The notes under the pieces: generated by a model | Seen by the model: the letters and a program-made list of their open reading frames with translations, nothing else | What the model was told of the DNA's origin: nothing | The model's database searches: none | Made by a program: the position numbers and the translations under genes | Shown here: positions 1-10,422 of the stretch, one piece after another | Position numbering within the stretch: the stretch's first letter is position 1 | Layout: every line of letters begins with the position of its first letter | Assembly (NCBI RefSeq): GCF_000499845.2 | Contig: NC_023756.2 | Location: 4,335,306 to 4,399,305, forward strand | Reading direction: 5' to 3' | Origin: Phaseolus vulgaris | Lineage: Eukaryota; Streptophyta; Magnoliopsida; Fabales; Fabaceae | Length of the DNA: 64,000 nucleotides

Positions 1-291
1 TTCAATATATGCTTTCCTGATGATCATCTCTTGAGTTTTGTTGATCAACCATTTTTCATTCGCATTGACCTCTTCTTCTACATTTTTTTAGAAGGCTTTA
101 AGAGCCTTATCAATGCTCATTTTTATGCCTTCTATCCAAGATACCTTTCTGAGAAAGCTTGCATTTGATATGGGGGCTTCCTCTTCCTAATTTGTGAATA
201 AGGAGTTATTCTCATCTTGAGTCCCTTGATTTGGGTTAGAGGACTAAGAGGATACAGTAATGGGAGATTTTTTCTCATTGGATTGACACAT
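1..291 (-). pseudogene. degraded unidentified coding frame, runs off the window edge
   Basis: Read on the minus strand from an ATG at 291, one frame runs to base 1 with only three in-frame stops in about 97 codons. Its content is protein-like: Ser/Asn-rich at first, then Lys/Glu-rich with a likely helical stretch near the edge. I do not recognise the family. It could be a decayed gene or the first part of another retroelement ORF, interrupted outside the window. It lies just outside the left LTR of the copia element and so predates or flanks that insertion. Confidence 0.3.
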
Positions 292-454
292 TTTGAATTA
301 TTAGAAAGATATTTATGATTTTAAGGCTTTCGATATGGATGTTATGGTCTTGGGTTGATTTGGTTTATATAGATATTGGTTCAGTCCTAGGGCACCCCAT
401 ATATACTCTTTTCTTGGAAAGAAAATATTTGAAAACATATTTTTAAGAATCTTT

Positions 455-897
455 TGTAAATCAAAACATGAATAAATGTAAAACTGAACACATACAATAA
501 TGTTCTCATACAGATCTTATCATATCATGATTCTCACACAATCATACAATCAAGAAGGAATAGGCACTTACCTTGATCCATGAGTGATCCTAATTGAGCA
601 GTTACTTTATCTCCTTTATCCCAATCTATCTCTTAGCAATTTCGTACTTGTCACACACTTTCGTGATGGTTAACAGTGAGACAACTATTATTTGCAGAGA
701 CAGAACCCTATAGCCTTTAGTACCCAATCTCCATCAGATGTAGGTTTTCCATTAGGTATATCATCAGATATATATTTCTCACATTAACCAATGGACCCTT
801 TATTTTATTATTATTATTAAATCATATTTGGGCCCAAAGCCCAAACTCTAAGTCATGTGAGTCACTTTATAGAAATTAATATACATAATTTCTTACA
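455..897 (-). repeat. left LTR (3' LTR of the copia element)
   Basis: 443 bp, begins TG and ends CA. It aligns along its length with 5962-6391 and 41153-41589. It keeps a stretch near 490-540 that is missing from the right LTR, and has only a short (TA)n run where the right LTR has a long one. Confidence 0.93.
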
Positions 898-908
898 TTC
901 TCCCACTT
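898..908 (-). other. polypurine tract of the copia element
   Basis: Directly inside the left LTR, the minus strand reads AAGTGGGAGAA. This is the expected position and composition for the plus-strand priming site of an LTR retrotransposon transcribed right to left. Confidence 0.8.
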
Positions 909-1286
909 GACTCATATGAGTTATAATACTTTCATGATTTAATAATTACATAAATGCGCATTTAAAAGGCCTTACATAAATTGGTTCTATCATTATTCAT
1001 AATCAAGAATACAGAAATAATAAGAGTCATGGCGATTACATGTCATTTGAATCAACACATTTCCTTCCATGTACTACTATATCATTCTTTCTCCTTAATA
1101 TGACTTTATAGTGAGAAATTCATAATAGGTTCAAACATAATGTCATTGTCATCAATAACAACATAATTTGTTTTCCACACCATAATAACATAATTTTCAT
1201 GTATATACATAAAGTAGAAAACAACATAAATTTCAGAAACTTTATTTATCAATGAGCTCAGAGTGTCAAATAAGCATTAACAACAT

Positions 1287-1980
1287 TCATAATTCACTAG
1301 TAGACATAATGTCCATATTTACAACATGACCAGTAAATGTTTTGGGCGGTAACTCTTTTGTTAAAGGGTCAGCAATCATAAGATCAGTGTTAATATGTTC
1401 TATTGACACTTTATGTTTCTGAACTTCTTCTTTAACGGCAAAGTATTTCAATTCCATATGTTTAGCATCTTTGGAATACTTGTCGTTTTTTAGAAAAGAA
1501 GACTGTTGCGGAGTTATCACAATAAATTTTCAGCGGCTTAGCAATACTGTCAACAATTTCAAGTCCTGAAATAAAATTCCGCAACCAATTAACCTGAATT
1601 GTGGCCTCAAAGCATGCCACAAATTCAGCCTCCATAGTGGACGCAGCGATGACTGACTGCTTCGCACTTTTCCATGAAATCGCTCCTCTGGCTAAAAGAT
1701 ACACATAACCAAATGTAGACTTTCGTGTATCCACACAGCCAACAAAATCTGAATCTGTATATCCAATCACCTCAAGGTGATCAGATCTTTTATAAGTAAG
1801 CATGTGATCCTTCTTTCCTTGCAAGTATCTTAAAACTTTCTTTGCAGCTTTCCAATGATCCAATCCTGGATTACTCTGGTATCTACCAAGCATACCAACT
1901 GCAAAACTAATATCTGGTCGTGTACAAGTTTGAGCATACATTAAACTCCCAACAATAGATGCATAAGGTATATTCTCCAT
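1287..1980 (-). pseudogene. copia RNase H and end of reverse transcriptase, frameshifted
   Basis: The frame 1980-1462 carries the conserved copia stretch after the reverse transcriptase (SLMYAQTCTRPDISFAVG) and the RNase H core: acidic residues in GYTDSDFVG, then EAEFVA and CDNSA. Near 1495-1510 the reading shifts to the overlapping frame that ends at 1287, which holds the usual RNase H tail with KHMELKYF and ADPLTKELPP. A stop at 1981 separates this part from the reverse transcriptase upstream. It copies element RNA to DNA only in an intact polyprotein; here it is dead. Confidence 0.9.
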
Positions 1981-2127
1981 CTATTTCCGTTCCAAGTCAT
2001 TCTTTGGACATTGCATGAGACTAAATTAGTCTCCTTTCTGTATTGGAACAGGAGATGTCGAATATTTATCCATTCTGAATCTCTCTAAAACTTTATTAAT
2101 ATATGCTTTCTGAGACAAACCTAACCG

Positions 2128-2751
2128 TCATTGTGATCTGTCACGGAATATTTCAATTCCTATCACATAGTATGCCTCACCCATATCTTTCATCTCAAAG
2201 TTATTAGAGAGAAACTTCTTAGTCTCACTTAATAGACCAAGATCATTAGTTGCAATCAAGATATCATCAACATACAGAATCAGGAATATAAACTTGCTCC
2301 CACTGACCTTCAGGTATATACACCGATCAACGATATTTTCCTTAAACCCAAAGGACACAATAGTATCATTGAACTTAAGATACCATTGCCTAGAAGCCTG
2401 TTTAAGCCCGTATATTGATTTCTTAAGTTTACACACCATGTGTTCCTTTCCTTCTTCAATGAACCCCACTGGTTGGTCCATATAAACATCCTCTTCTAAA
2501 TCCCCATTCAGAAAAGCAGTTTTGACATCCATCTGATGCAACTCAAGATCATAACGAGCTACTAATGTCATGATAATTCTAAAGGAATCTTTCTTAGAAA
2601 AAGGTGAAAATGTTTCTTTATAATCAATGCCATCTTTTTGAGTAAAACCTTTGGCAACACGTCGAGCCTTGTAACGTTCGATATTGCCATGAGAGTCACG
2701 TTTAGTCTTAAAGACCCATTTACACCCAACTCTCATGCATCCTTCTGGCAA
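2128..2751 (-). pseudogene. copia reverse transcriptase core
   Basis: 207 codons in one frame, covering most of the RVT_2 domain. Visible landmarks are CKWVFKTKRD, RRVAKGFTQKDGIDY, HQMDVKTAFLNGDLEED, KSIYGLKQA and the catalytic box YVDDILIA with both aspartates present. It is cut from the integrase frame by breaks near 2752-2764 and from the RNase H frame near 1981-2127. The motif set is diagnostic for Ty1/copia. In the living element this would be one domain of a single Gag-Pol protein. Confidence 0.93.
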
Positions 2752-2763
2752 TTCTATAAGGTC

Positions 2764-3870
2764 TCATACATCATTCTTCTGTGCCATTGATTTAAGCTCA
2801 TCTTTCATGGCATCTAACCACTTATCAGAATTATCATCATTGACGGCGTCTGAAAATGAAACTGGATCATTATCAATACTTAAGTCATTTTTTGACTCTT
2901 GTAGATAAACCACATAATCATTCGAAACAGCAGACTTTCTTTCTCTTTGAGATCTTCTTAATACTATTTCTTGTGGTTGTTCTACTACGGGTTCATTGTT
3001 TTCTTCATGATCATTAATTTGTTGTTCTTCTTCATCGTTGAGTGACTCAACTACATTAGGAACAACAATACTTGAAGTAAAGGTACTAGTTAAAGGAACT
3101 TGTACTCTAACTTCCTTAATTTCCACATTTTGTGAAGTATTACTCCCACTGGTTTCACCATTTTCAATGAATCGTGCATTTCCAGATTCAACAATTCTTG
3201 TGTTATGGGTAGGACAGTAAAACATATACCCTTTTGACTTTGCTGGATAACCAATGAAATATCCACTGATTGTTCTTGCATCCAATTTCTTCTCTTGCGG
3301 ATTGTATATTCTAACTTCTGCCTGACATCCCCAAACATGCAGGTGTCTCAAACTGGGTTTCCTTCCTGTCCACAATTCAAAAGGTGTCTTTTGAACTGCC
3401 TTACTAGGAACCCTGTTCAACAAATACATGACAGTTTTTAAAGCATACATCCACAATGAAACATGTACAATTGACTTACTTAACATGCTCCTAACCATAT
3501 CCATTAAGGTTCGTTTACGCCTTTCTGAAACACCATTTTGTTGTGGTGTACCTGGCATTGTGTATTGAGCACAAATACCACGTCTCTCAAGGAACTTAGC
3601 AAACGGACCAGGGTGTTGTCCACTTTCATCATATTTTCCATAATATTCACCACCTCTATCTGACCAGACAATTTTCACCTTTCTGTCTAATTGCCTTTCC
3701 ACTTCATTTATATAAACTTCCAAGGCATTCACCGCTTGCGATTTTTCATGCAGTAAATAAACATAACCATAACGTGAAAAATCACCATTAAAGGTGATAA
3801 AATACCTTTCTTTATTGAAAGAACTTGCATCAAAAGGTCCACATATATCAGTGTGTATAATTTCAAGAAG
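2764..3870 (-). pseudogene. copia integrase and linker to reverse transcriptase
   Basis: The frame is open from 3870 to 2764; a TAG at 3871-3873 separates it from the pre-integrase part. Catalytic positions of the rve domain are visible: Asp in HTDICGPF (near 3850), Asp in SDRGGEYYGKYDE, and Glu in QQNGVSERR. After the core come the copia C-terminal landmarks ELWTGRKPSLRHLHVWGC and GYFIGYPAKSKGYMFYCP, then an acidic linker. The frame ends at a stop just before the reverse transcriptase. The short frame at 3729-3941 is an overlapping shadow. Confidence 0.9.
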
Positions 3871-4407
3871 CTAAGTACTTCTTGTGGCTCCCTTCTTTGT
3901 GTGTTTTGTTTGTTTGCCTTTAATACAATCCACACATACATTCAGATCAGTAAAATCCAAACTTGGAAGTATTTCATACTTTACCAATCTCTCCATTCTT
4001 TTCTTGGAAATATGTCTCAAACGTTTGTGCCACAAAAAAGCAAAACATTCATTCACCAAACTTCGTTTAGTGCCAACATTATGATGCGAGGTCATAAGAG
4101 TTTCAACATATAGTTTATCGAGATTCAATCTATATAATCCATCATAAAGAGTACCAGATCCAATAGACTTAAGTCTTGCCGCAATATTAGTCATTTCAAT
4201 GACATGTTCGTGCATAGTACGAGAACCATCAAATTCCATGGTGGTTAATATACTCATTAATGTCCCAACAAGAGACTTATCAGTAGTTTGGGAGCGCTCT
4301 TCCACAAATTTCATAAATTCTTTTGCACCATCAGTTTTGGGAAAAGCAGACTTAATATTACTTGCTATGCTCATTCGCATAAAGATACAGGAACAATACT
4401 TGATCAC
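3871..4407 (-). pseudogene. gag remnant joined in frame to pre-integrase domain
   Basis: 178 codons in a single frame. Residues about 10-83 are a copia Gag piece (MRMSIASNIKSAFPKT ... EMTNIAARLKSIG). Residues about 84-178 are the GAG_pre-integrase domain, with WHKRLRHISKKRMERLV and the zinc ligands of CVDCIKGKQTKHTKKG. Everything normally between them (rest of Gag, CCHC zinc knuckle, protease) is absent; the junction is near 4158. The first part of Gag is also not recognisable upstream. It ends at a TAG that separates it from the integrase. The fusion looks like an internal deletion, not a designed protein. Confidence 0.88.
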
Positions 4408-4769
4408 ACATGCTTAACATTAATACTTTGAGTCATAAACTAAACATACTATACAGATTCTGAAAAGATTCTATGTATACTAATGTTCTCCTTTGGGAGA
4501 TTCATTAATACACAAAACATAATGATGCTAATAGTATTAACTTTATTTGGCAAGATGTATGCATTAACTAGAAACACTTGTTATATTTGGATATACAAGC
4601 AAAACTAATAACACATACTCACTACCAACAATCATATCCATTAATTATAAGGACAACTAATCAACCTTTTGGTGATCCATAATGTCCTATAATAATGAAT
4701 TTCCATTTACCCATATATATAAATAATTTAGCATCCATTCTATAGGTAATTGGAATAAAATTTATCAGT

Positions 4770-5060
4770 AATCTGGAATTAAATAAAACTTAAAGATTTG
4801 ATCACTTTGGTGATTACAAATCTATCATACAAATAATATCATTAATTGAAATAAAATTTCATCCATAATTTGGAATTAAATAAAACTTAAAGATTTGATC
4901 ACTTTGGTGATTACAAATCTATCATACAAATAATTCCATAAATAATATCATTATATGAAATAAAATTTCATCCATAATTTGGAATTAAATAAAACTTAAA
5001 GATTTGATCACTTTGGTGATTACAAATCCATCATACAAGTAATTCCAAAATTTCAATTTA
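4770..5060. repeat. three tandem copies of a ~100-bp unit in the copia leader
   Basis: Units start near 4770, 4870 and 4980, each opening with ggaattaaataaaacttaaa and containing gatcactttggtgattac. The first two units differ in length by a short insert; the third is partial. They are nearly identical, so the expansion is recent. Confidence 0.85.
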
Positions 5061-5099
5061 AAATTAAATACATAAAGCGGAAAAATATTTTTCCATTCC

Positions 5100-5440
5100 T
5101 CACTTTCAGTCAATTAATTAAACTTTAATTTAATGAACATAATAAAATTTCATTAAAACTTTAATTGAACTTTAATTTAATAAAAATAAAATTACGTTAA
5201 AACATAATAAAATTTCATTAAAACTTTAATTTAATGCAAATAAAATTACATTAAAACATAATAAAATTTCATTAAAACTTTAATTAAACTTTAATTTAAT
5301 GCAAATAAAATTACATTAAAACATGATACATAAAACAGAAACTAATTTTTCGTTACTCACTTTTAATTAATTAATTAAAGTTTAATTTAAATGTAAATTT
5401 AATTACATTATAACATAACCTAAATTACAGAAAAGTAACA
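5100..5440. repeat. AT-rich short tandem repeats in the copia leader
   Basis: Several imperfect units built on aaactttaatttaatg followed by aataaaatttcattaaaac and aaataaaattacattaaaac. The composition is close to 90% A+T. Function unknown. Confidence 0.7.
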
Positions 5441-5763
5441 ATTGATTAAACTTTAATATGGGGTGCAACAAAGAATTCGTGCATTTCATGATGGCAGAGA
5501 ATAATTCATATATGGATTCATTAATTGGATTCTTTTCATGCATTTTATTATATTATATTATATTTCTAATATAATATTAATAAAATTGATAACCTAAGGC
5601 ACACTAAATCAAATTTGCTTCTTTTTCCTGAAGCAAAATTGCTTAAGCTGCAGGGATGTCGTTAACCACCCCTCTCACAATGAGTCACCGTGCCGCAGCA
5701 GCAACCACCGTTCTGCGCGTTTGGGTTCAAAAGGTTTTACGTCGTTAATGGCGTTGATCCATA

Positions 5764-5788
5764 AACCCTAATTTTAAAAATTAGGGTT
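5764..5788. repeat. telobox palindrome in the copia leader
   Basis: Two 12-bp arms, aaccctaatttt and aaaattagggtt, flank one central base and form a perfect palindrome with a telobox (AAACCCTAA) on each strand. The arm is repeated downstream near 5807 and 5888. It might bind telobox factors, or be chance in repetitive leader DNA. Confidence 0.6.
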
Positions 5789-5946
5789 CTTCAATTGGAA
5801 TTAATTAAAATTAGGGTTATTTAATTTTGATGGTTTAGGACAATTAGGGAACTATCCAATTAGAGTTTTTAAATTGAGAATATTTTAAAATTAGGGTTCT
5901 TTGATTTTGGAAAAGCATTAATGGAGAATCACAACATGAGCAACGA

Positions 5947-5959
5947 GGCTATGATACCA
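5947..5959 (-). other. primer binding site of the copia element
   Basis: On the minus strand, two bases after the right LTR, the sequence reads TGGTATCATAGCC. It matches the initiator tRNA-Met type primer site (TGGTATCAGAGC) used by most plant LTR retrotransposons, with one mismatch. Confidence 0.85.
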
Positions 5960-5961
5960 CA

Positions 5962-6220
5962 TGTAAATCAAAACATGAATAAACGTAAAACTGAACACAT
6001 ATCATGAATCAAGAAGGAATAGGCACTTACTTTGATCCATGAGTGATCCTAATTGAGCAGTTACTTTATCTCCTTTATCACAATATATCTCTTAGCAATT
6101 CCGTACTTGTCACACACTTTCGTGATGGTTAACAGTGAGACAACTATTATTTGCAGAGACAGAACCCTATAGCCTTTAGTACCCAATCTCCATCAGATGT
6201 AGGTTTTCCATTAGGTATAT

Positions 6221-6268
<48 letters not shown>

Positions 6269-6391
6269 CTCACATTAACCAATGGACCCTTTATTCTATT
6301 ATTATTATTATTAAATCATATTTGGGCCCAAAGTCCAAACTCTAACTCATGTGAGTCACTTTATAAAAATTAATTTACATAATTTCTTACA
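5962..6391 (-). repeat. right LTR (5' LTR of the copia element)
   Basis: 430 bp, TG to CA, aligned with the left LTR. It has lost about 45 bp present near 490-540 in the left copy and gained a long (AT)n run at 6225-6267. The PBS lies just inside it. Confidence 0.93.
6225..6267. repeat. (AT)n microsatellite inside the right LTR
   Basis: About 21 AT units. The same place in the left LTR and the solo LTR has only about four, so the array grew after insertion. Confidence 0.9.
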
Positions 6392-6396
6392 TCTTT

Positions 6397-7926
6397 ATAT
6401 TTTTAGGAAACAACAGACATGGGCAAATTATGTTTCTTTTTTTTTTTTTCCTTGTCTTTTTTTTATGAATAAAAGCCACCTCAAATTATTTCTTTTTTGA
6501 ACCACGTTTTTTTTTTCTTAATGAATAAAAGCTTGCATGTGAGTGGGACCCGCGACTCGTTCAAATTTGGTAAGTGAAGTATACAAACAAGTGGGCCCCA
6601 CGACATTTCTTTGTGTTAATGGTTAGAAACTTGCATGATATAGCACCTCCATATCTCCTTGTGTCACCTCATACTAAATGTAAAAATATGTTTTATCCTT
6701 TTTTTGTCACCCTCATATATTCTGGATACATAATCTGGAAGTCAATCTCATAATTAGAAAAGACTTCTAGATTATGTAATCCAGAAGCTAATCACTCATA
6801 TAAAAAAAACTTTCAGATTACATAATTCGGAAGCTAATCTTGTGTATAGAAAAGACTTCCGGATTATGTAAACCGAAAGCTAATCACAAAAGGCTTTCGG
6901 ATTATATAATTTGAAAGCTAATTCTGAATCTAGAAAAAGACTTTCGGATTATGTAATCTAGAATATTAAAAAAGATATTTTTGGAATACAAAAAACTTAT
7001 AAGAGTGACACAAGAAGATATGGAGGTGCAGGAAGAAGCAGCCATAATTGTGGTATCAGGAGAATGGGTCACGTAAAAAAAAAGCCACATGGTCTTTTAT
7101 TTCATTCTTTACAAAGGTTTTGGGCCTCTCTTACTGTTCGGCACACCTCTGTTAATATTCCCACTTCCAGCGCTTTTTACATCTGCACCACCTTTATCAA
7201 ATAAGTCTGGTCCCTTCCGCTGCCAAAGAAATTTAATTATTTCCCACCCGTGCTTTATTATCCGCACCACCTGGCCCAGCGGTTTTTCTATTTCTCACTC
7301 TTTTGTTTATTTTTGCACCTACAAATATAAAGTTCTTGCATTTCAATTTTACAAAATCATTCCTACTAATTTATCAAGTTCTTGCATTAGTAAGGGAGTA
7401 TATACTTAATTTAGTATTTTGAAGTGAAGGATTGTATTTCAATTATATATTATATAATCTACTATCATTTTAATAAAGTCATTTCTCCGGTTTTTACACA
7501 ATTAATAAATAATTAGAGATTCTACATCAATTAGAGATATGAACAACTAAAAATATATAAGTAGATGCAAATCTCATACTTATTTTGAAAAGATTAATTA
7601 TGTTTAAAGTTTACTTCCTAAGATGATCAGCGTATTTTAAAAAATATTTTAATTAAAATTTATTGAGTTTATTATATCACCGCTTATCAAATGAGTTGAC
7701 AACCTCAACGTAGAAGATGTGTTGAAAATCTCGTATTAACTAAAAATAAGACAATAGTGGAGGTAAAGTTTATTTTAAGTTTATTTTATAAGAAATAACG
7801 AACTAGAAACATTACAGGTAAAGAGATCGTAAAAATATTATCTCTTAGAAATCATTCTTTTTCTTATTTTTCTCAGATAAAAATACTCAGAAGGAGAAAA
7901 TGGTAGAAAGAGAGTGATTGGTGCAG
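6397..7926. other. intergenic, between copia element and CRR7-like gene
   Basis: No convincing coding region. It holds poly-T tracts near 6430-6520 and the tandem palindromic repeat at 6718-6965. Short open frames at 6902-7090 and 7089-7409 lack codon character or homology that I recognise. Confidence 0.6.
6718..6965. repeat. tandem array of short palindromes, about five units
   Basis: Units of about 45-55 bp, each with a core close to cggattatgtaatccg followed by aagctaatc, at about 6718, 6765, 6810, 6855 and 6930. The core is nearly self-complementary, so each unit can form a small hairpin. Units differ by point changes, mostly at the palindrome ends. Confidence 0.8.
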
Positions 7927-8929
7927 TCACTCCAAACGAACTTCATACCATTGAACTGAGCCAACATCTCCATCAATTTCAAGTTCACAAACATATCTCA
8001 CCAAGAAAGAAACAGCTTCATCAATGTCCTCATATCTTGAAAGATCAGGAGGAAGAACCTTACCAGGCCAATTTTCCAACAACTCTTTCAATGTTGCCTT
8101 CAACTCTTCCTCAGAAACAAACCTTTCATCCTTTCCTGGTTCTAACAAAACATAAGTTTCAGTTCTCTCATTTGCCCTTTTCCTCCTCCGAGCTGCAAAA
8201 ACCTGATCACAAATGCAACTTAATTTTGAAAAAAAAACCAACAAAATTTACTTGGATTTACTCTATCAATTTAGTAATATAAATTCCATTAATCACCAAT
8301 TTAGTACAGTAACATTAAGATTTTAGAACATACTGCATAAATGTACCTTAGTTTTGCTTCTGCAATCACTTGTAAACTGAGGTAGTCTCTGATGAATTGA
8401 AGAACTAACATGTTTAATTTGACCGAATAATGATATACAGATTATGCTATTTTCAACATAGTTACTTTCTGTATCTGTAAATGATCAGAAAACTAACATA
8501 ATTAGTGAAAAGAAAAGTACCTTGGTTTTTCTAAGTAGGGCAATATTTACCTATAAGTTTATAGTCTGATACATGTTTCAGTATCAAAATAAGCTCTTAT
8601 TCTTTAAAAAATGCTCTTTCCAAGGAAATTTGCAGAGAATAAGCAACAAAATATGCTAAAAGTAAATACTCTTGGTAAGTGAAATTTACATTTGGTTCAA
8701 AACTGTACAATATATTATGAATACAAATGTAAATGCTTTCAAAACTGAAACTTCTTTGCATAATCATTAGCAACCTAAAGGCAACAATGGTTCTCTTGGA
8801 GTTGCAAACATGTCAACCCTTTTGCCATTCTGTGCTGAAAAGGTAAATTTTGAAGGCTAATTGTGATAACTTACAGCAGAGGGGAGGAACTCCAACTTTG
8901 AAGGGCTGGAACTGCAAAATTCCTACCAT
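7927..8929 (-). CDS. CRR7: CRR7-like chloroplast NDH assembly protein, three exons
   Basis: Exons 8929-8875, 8474-8347 and 8202-7927 give 152 aa. Introns (400 and 144 nt) are GT-AG and all phases agree: exon 1 leaves one base, exon 2 ends in phase 0. Residues 1-60 are Ser/Gln/basic with few acids, as in a plastid transit peptide. Residues about 62-152 carry the conserved part: [39 protein letters not shown], then [20 protein letters not shown] at the C-terminus. I recognise this as CHLORORESPIRATORY REDUCTION 7, known in Arabidopsis (about 156 aa) as a stromal factor needed to assemble the chloroplast NAD(P)H dehydrogenase complex. The exon 3 match is strong from memory; exons 1-2 are my splice reading. 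The ATG at 8929 is the first in frame. Confidence 0.8.
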
Positions 8930-8946
8930 GGCAAATATTTTGTGCT

Positions 8947-9250
8947 AAGCTTCTTCCATGTTTCTGAAGCTTCTTCCAAGTATATCATCTATAACATAAC
9001 CTGCATCATTTACAGTCACAAACTCTAGGGATAACTTCTTTTGTTCTATCTCTTTAACAACCCTCCATTGTTAGCATATTTTCTGCATTGCCCTTTTGTA
9101 CATTACTTGTCTTCATCCACCCTTTTTTGTTTTTTCCACTCTTTATTTTTTGCTTTTTGGTTTAGTTTTCTCAAGAGTTAGAAAACAAGTTTACAGACCA
9201 AATACTGTGTTTCTGTGGCAAAAATGGCACTTTTGGTTCATCTTATATGA
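8947..9250. repeat. copy A of a ~300-bp direct duplication (CRR7 upstream region)
   Basis: Aligns with 13110-13372. Shared stretches include cacaaactctagggataact, aacaaccctccattgtta and aaaaatggcacttttggttc. This copy lies immediately upstream of the CRR7-like start codon and so covers its 5'UTR or promoter. Confidence 0.85.
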
Positions 9251-10218
9251 TCATTTTTTTTTTGTCTAGTTTATAGGTAATATAAAATCAACTTACAGAA
9301 TAATATTTTAACTATACTTATTAAAAATACTGTTATTCCAAAATATAATTAATTACATAATCAGCAATTTAATTGCTAAAAATAAATTATAAATTTATTA
9401 AGAATAACAAGCTCAAATAAATAATAAAATCAATTTCATAACTTCTTTAAATCAGTATTATTAAATTGACTAATTTAGTATAACATTTAAAGTTATTAAT
9501 TTCATATTAACACAAATTTAAATAATACTCATAATAAATATTAATAATTAATTTTTTATTCAAATTAATAATAATAAAAGCTAATACTAAATTCATTATT
9601 AATAATAAATTCATTAATTTTAAACTAATAGTAATAAAAGCTAATTTTAACTCATAATTAATTATTTCTTAATATATTTTCAAAATCAATATTTACAAAT
9701 GTTTTTTAAAACTGATCTTAAATTTTGATTGAAAAGTCGAATTTTATAAACTCGTGCCATCAAACACGTTTTTTTTAGTAGTGTTTGTTTAATTTTTTTT
9801 CTAATTTTTTTATTGAAATGCTGGTTAGCACATTATAATTTTTTTTAAAATAGTGTTTGTTAGCATGTTTTCATAATACTTGTTAACACATTTTTTTTAT
9901 AAGAAGTATATGTTTTTTCTTGTTTTGTAATTTTTTATAAATTTAAATAATATAATTATTTATTTATATATTAATTAAATGTATTTTAAATAATTTAAAT
10001 CAATAATATGGTCAAATATATTTAATTACATCTATGTTCAAACAAACTATATTAAAAAATTAAAAAACGTGCTAACCATATAAAAATAAAAATAAACTAT
10101 ATATTATGCTAACATATAGGATTTCAAAAAATAATAGAAAGAAATTAAAATTCAAGCAAATATGATTTAAAAAAAAACACGTAAGAAATTCGCTTTGTAA
10201 GAAAACCCAGGTTATTCA
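9251..10218. other. AT-rich intergenic between CRR7-like and MSA-promoter genes
   Basis: No coding frame. The first half is simple AT-rich DNA; the second half is the inverted-repeat element at 9764-10182. Confidence 0.6.
9764..10182. mobile_element. possible MITE with long degenerate inverted repeats
   Basis: The left end acacgttttttttag, then tttgtttaattttttttcta and tgctggttagca, is matched in inverted order on the right by tgctaacata, aaagaaattaaaattcaagc and ttaaaaaaaaacacgt. The arms are about 75 bp with several mismatches; the interior is AT-rich and non-coding. I could not fix a target duplication, so superfamily is unknown. Confidence 0.5.
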
Positions 10219-10301
10219 TCCCAACGGACAAAATATTTGAACCTCACTCTAGCAATTTCTCAGACAATTCGACCGTTGCAAACCCTTACCTCAAACGGTC
10301 A
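10219..10301 (+). promoter_or_regulatory. cluster of three MSA-type (MYB3R) motifs
   Basis: AACGG cores lie at 10223-10227 (cccaacggaca), 10273-10277 on the minus strand (gcaacggtcg) and 10294-10298 (tcaaacggtca). All fit the mitosis-specific activator consensus bound by plant three-repeat MYB factors. They sit 125-200 bases before the start codon of the next gene, the usual promoter-proximal place, and predict G2/M expression. The third is close to a textbook match. Confidence 0.65.
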
Positions 10302-10422
10302 CTTCATCTTCCACCATTTTCATATACTCATTCATTTGCACCCATAGTTTCTGCATTCCTCATCTTTCAACTTTTGCAGTTCAAAGCATTTATCCTTTTT
10401 GTTGTGACACAGTAATAATCTG

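Larger units (their letters stand above)
4408..5946. other. non-coding leader of the copia element, repeat-rich
   Basis: Between the primer site and the Gag remnant lie about 1.5 kb without a plausible coding frame. The right-hand part (about 5640-5760) is less AT-rich than the rest. The middle is made of two sets of short tandem repeats and a telobox palindrome, listed separately. Confidence 0.7.
455..6391 (-). mobile_element. Ty1/copia LTR retrotransposon, complete outline but defective
   Basis: Two direct LTRs (455-897 and 5962-6391), each starting TG and ending CA, enclose a minus-strand pol region in copia order (integrase before reverse transcriptase and RNase H). A perfect 5-bp target duplication, tcttt, lies at 450-454 and 6392-6396. 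A tRNA-Met-type primer site sits two bases inside the right LTR and a purine tract abuts the left LTR, so transcription ran right to left. The element cannot act alone: gag is mostly gone, the zinc knuckle and protease are deleted, and pol carries stops and frameshifts. A solo LTR of the same family is at 41153-41589. Confidence 0.95.

Noticed and set aside
3729..3941. 70-codon minus frame inside the integrase
   Set aside because: It is out of frame with the integrase reading, which continues through this stretch in another frame.
4770..5060. CRISPR-like spacing of repeats
   Set aside because: The units are contiguous tandem repeats within a plant retrotransposon leader, without unique spacers.
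7089..7409. 106-codon frame upstream of CRR7
   Set aside because: No recognised family, mixed composition, and no splice or promoter support.
7914..8282. 122-codon plus-strand frame
   Set aside because: It is antisense to exon 3 of the CRR7-like gene, which has clear homology on the minus strand.
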